The position numbers were made by a program, and so were the translations under genes. From the NCBI GenBank assembly GCA_964621525.1, contig CAZUMS010000020.1, positions 64,012 through 78,203 on the forward strand: DNA of 14,192 nucleotides, in the 5' to 3' direction. Origin of the DNA: CAZMGV01 sp964621525 [NCBI: uncultured bacterium] (GTDB lineage Bacteria; JAGRBM01). How positions within the stretch are numbered: position 1 is the first letter of the stretch; every line of letters begins with the position of its first letter. The notes under the pieces are model-generated. The model saw only the letters and a program-made list of their open reading frames with translations. It did not search any database and had not been told where the DNA came from. Of the stretch, positions 13,176-14,192 are shown one piece after another.

Positions 13176-14143
13176 ACCCTGTCCAGTTCGATGAACCGTA
13201 CACCCGTCCCGTGGACCTTGGCGGCGGGGTCTACTGCGTGGACCTGTTCGAACGCGGGCAGCCCGAGCGCACCTGTGCCTATATCGTGAAAGAGCGGGAC
13301 CGCGCGGCCATCGTCGAGACGGGTTCCGCCCCGCTTACCTGGCGGCTTCTGCGCGCCCTCGAAGACCTCGGTATCCCCCCGGCAGCGGTCGAATGGGTGC
13401 TCGTGACGCACATTCACCTGGACCATTCGGGCGGCGCCGGCTGGCTGCTGGAGCGGCTGCCGAACGCGAAGATCGCCGTGCATCCCCGCGGCGCGCCGCA
13501 TCTCATCGACCCGTCGCGGCTCATCGCCGGAGCGGGAGTGGTCTACGGCCCCCGGTTCGACGCCCTGTTCGCACCCATCGTCCCGGTACCTGAAACGCGC
13601 GTCCTTTCCGTCGAAGACGGCGGGAGCGTCACCCTGAACGGCACCCGGCGGTTCGACATCGTTCACATGGCCGGTCACGCCCGCCACCATTTTGTGATCG
13701 TGGATCGTACCTCCGACGGCGTATTCACCGGCGACAATGCCGGAGTCCGGTTCCCCGAGTTCCGCAAATACGGGCTCATTCCGTCGATCGCCTCCACTTC
13801 GCCGTCGGAGTTCGACCCGCCCGAGCTGGACCGCACGATGGGACGGCTCATCGGTCTTGGCGTGAGCCGGTTCTATTACACACACTTTTCATCCGCGTCG
13901 GCGGCGGACGTGGCCGAGAGCCGCCGCTGGGTACAGGAGTTCCGCAAAATCGGCGAGGAGCAGGGTCCCGCCTGGGAACCGATCCGGGAACAGATGAAAT
14001 CCCGGGTGACTTCGGAACTCGTTTCGCGGGGAGTTCCCTCCGCAGCGCCCGAACTCGGCGCACTTGCGCTCGATCTCGAACTCAACGCCAAAGGTGTTTC
14101 CGTCTGGCTGGAACGCCGGGCGAAAATCCGCCCGTCAGGCTGA
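13172..14143 (+). CDS. Metallo-beta-lactamase fold hydrolase
   Basis: A 323-aa MBL-fold protein. The dinuclear metal site is complete: THIHLDHSGG (79-88) gives His80, His82, Asp84 and His85; AGHARHH supplies His169; GDNAG supplies Asp188; YTHFSS supplies His238. It is longer than glyoxalase II-like members. It carries a C-terminal helical extension (about 243-323) after the last ligand, as in many MBL hydrolases of unknown thioester or ester substrate. No signal peptide, so cytoplasmic. ATG 13172 is chosen for the ATGA overlap with the SDR stop and for GAGG seven bases upstream (13161-13164); a GTG at 13166 would add two residues. It is the last gene of the queD-folE-SDR unit. The substrate is unknown. 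Confidence 0.92.
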   Translation: MNPVQFDEPYTRPVDLGGGVYCVDLFERGQPERTCAYIVKERDRAAIVETGSAPLTWRLLRALEDLGIPPAAVEWVLVTHIHLDHSGGAGWLLERLPNAKIAVHPRGAPHLIDPSRLIAGAGVVYGPRFDALFAPIVPVPETRVLSVEDGGSVTLNGTRRFDIVHMAGHARHHFVIVDRTSDGVFTGDNAGVRFPEFRKYGLIPSIASTSPSEFDPPELDRTMGRLIGLGVSRFYYTHFSSASAADVAESRRWVQEFRKIGEEQGPAWEPIREQMKSRVTSELVSRGVPSAAPELGALALDLELNAKGVSVWLERRAKIRPSG

Positions 14144-14157
14144 ATCAGCAATTTTGA

Positions 14158-14169
14158 GGGGGGGGGGGG
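14158..14169. repeat. Homopolymer run of 12 G
   Basis: Twelve consecutive G bases lie 15 bases after the MBL stop, followed by another G-rich stretch (CATGGGGGAG) up to the window end. No coding signal is seen in 14144-14192. The run may be a slippage-prone tract or a sequencing/assembly artefact near a contig end. Confidence 0.7.
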
Positions 14170-14192
14170 AGCCCCGAGAGCATGGGGGAGTT

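Noticed and set aside
13022-13885. 287-codon minus-strand open frame antisense to the MBL-fold gene
   Set aside because: The plus strand has the full metal-binding motif set. The antisense frame shows no domain.

Overview
The window is GC-rich (about two thirds G+C by eye, not counted), densely coding bacterial DNA with short gaps. Several neighbouring genes overlap by 4 bases (ATGA or GTGA), which suggests translational coupling. Lipoprotein and Sec-type signal peptides, fibronectin type III (FN3) and PgaB-type periplasmic domains, and an ECF sigma factor with a zinc-finger anti-sigma fit a free-living Gram-negative bacterium. The overall style is 'deltaproteobacterial' (Desulfobacterota/Myxococcota-like or an uncultured relative), but I cannot place it more precisely. 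I see no mobile element, phage gene, CRISPR array, tRNA or rRNA. Most of the window looks like chromosomal housekeeping DNA.

Layout. (1) Positions 1-3503, minus strand: an FN3-repeat lipoprotein, then pabB and pabC (the latter cut by the window start). The two pab genes make p-aminobenzoate for folate. (2) Positions 3504-3682: a divergent promoter region with a perfect TATAAT box. (3) Positions 3683-5203, plus strand: a secreted protein joining TPR-like helices to a PgaB-type glycoside hydrolase domain. (4) Positions 5211-9372, minus strand: DUF309 protein, cupin, aldehyde dehydrogenase, a two-TM membrane protein, a dual-specificity-type phosphatase and a PduO-type cobalamin adenosyltransferase. 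They are in line but not obviously one pathway. (5) Positions 9407-9889, plus strand: a small secreted protein of unknown function. (6) Positions 9946-10955: an ECF sigma factor and its likely zinc-binding anti-sigma, preceded by a candidate self-recognised promoter. (7) Positions 11066-14143, plus strand: a small unknown gene, then queD, a divergent folE, a short-chain dehydrogenase and a metallo-beta-lactamase-fold hydrolase. The last four are tightly packed (gaps of 5 and 12 bases, then a 4-base overlap).

How the genes fit together. Pterin chemistry appears at both ends: pabB/pabC for the p-aminobenzoate half of folate, and folE/queD for the GTP-derived pterin that leads to folate or to queuosine. 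The strongest lead is the folE-like gene. It keeps the three zinc ligands of GTP cyclohydrolase I but has Cys, Ala and Gln where the E. coli enzyme has Glu111, Lys136 and His179. Sitting 5 bases after a QueD-type gene and 12 before an SDR, it may be a variant first step of a deazapurine or pterin pathway. I do not find strong evidence for a wholly new multi-gene system. The other points worth checking are the stand-alone TPR-GHL13 protein, the ECF module, a hairpin next to the queD ribosome-binding site, a 12-base motif shared by two start sites, and a 12-G run at the window's end that may be an assembly artefact.
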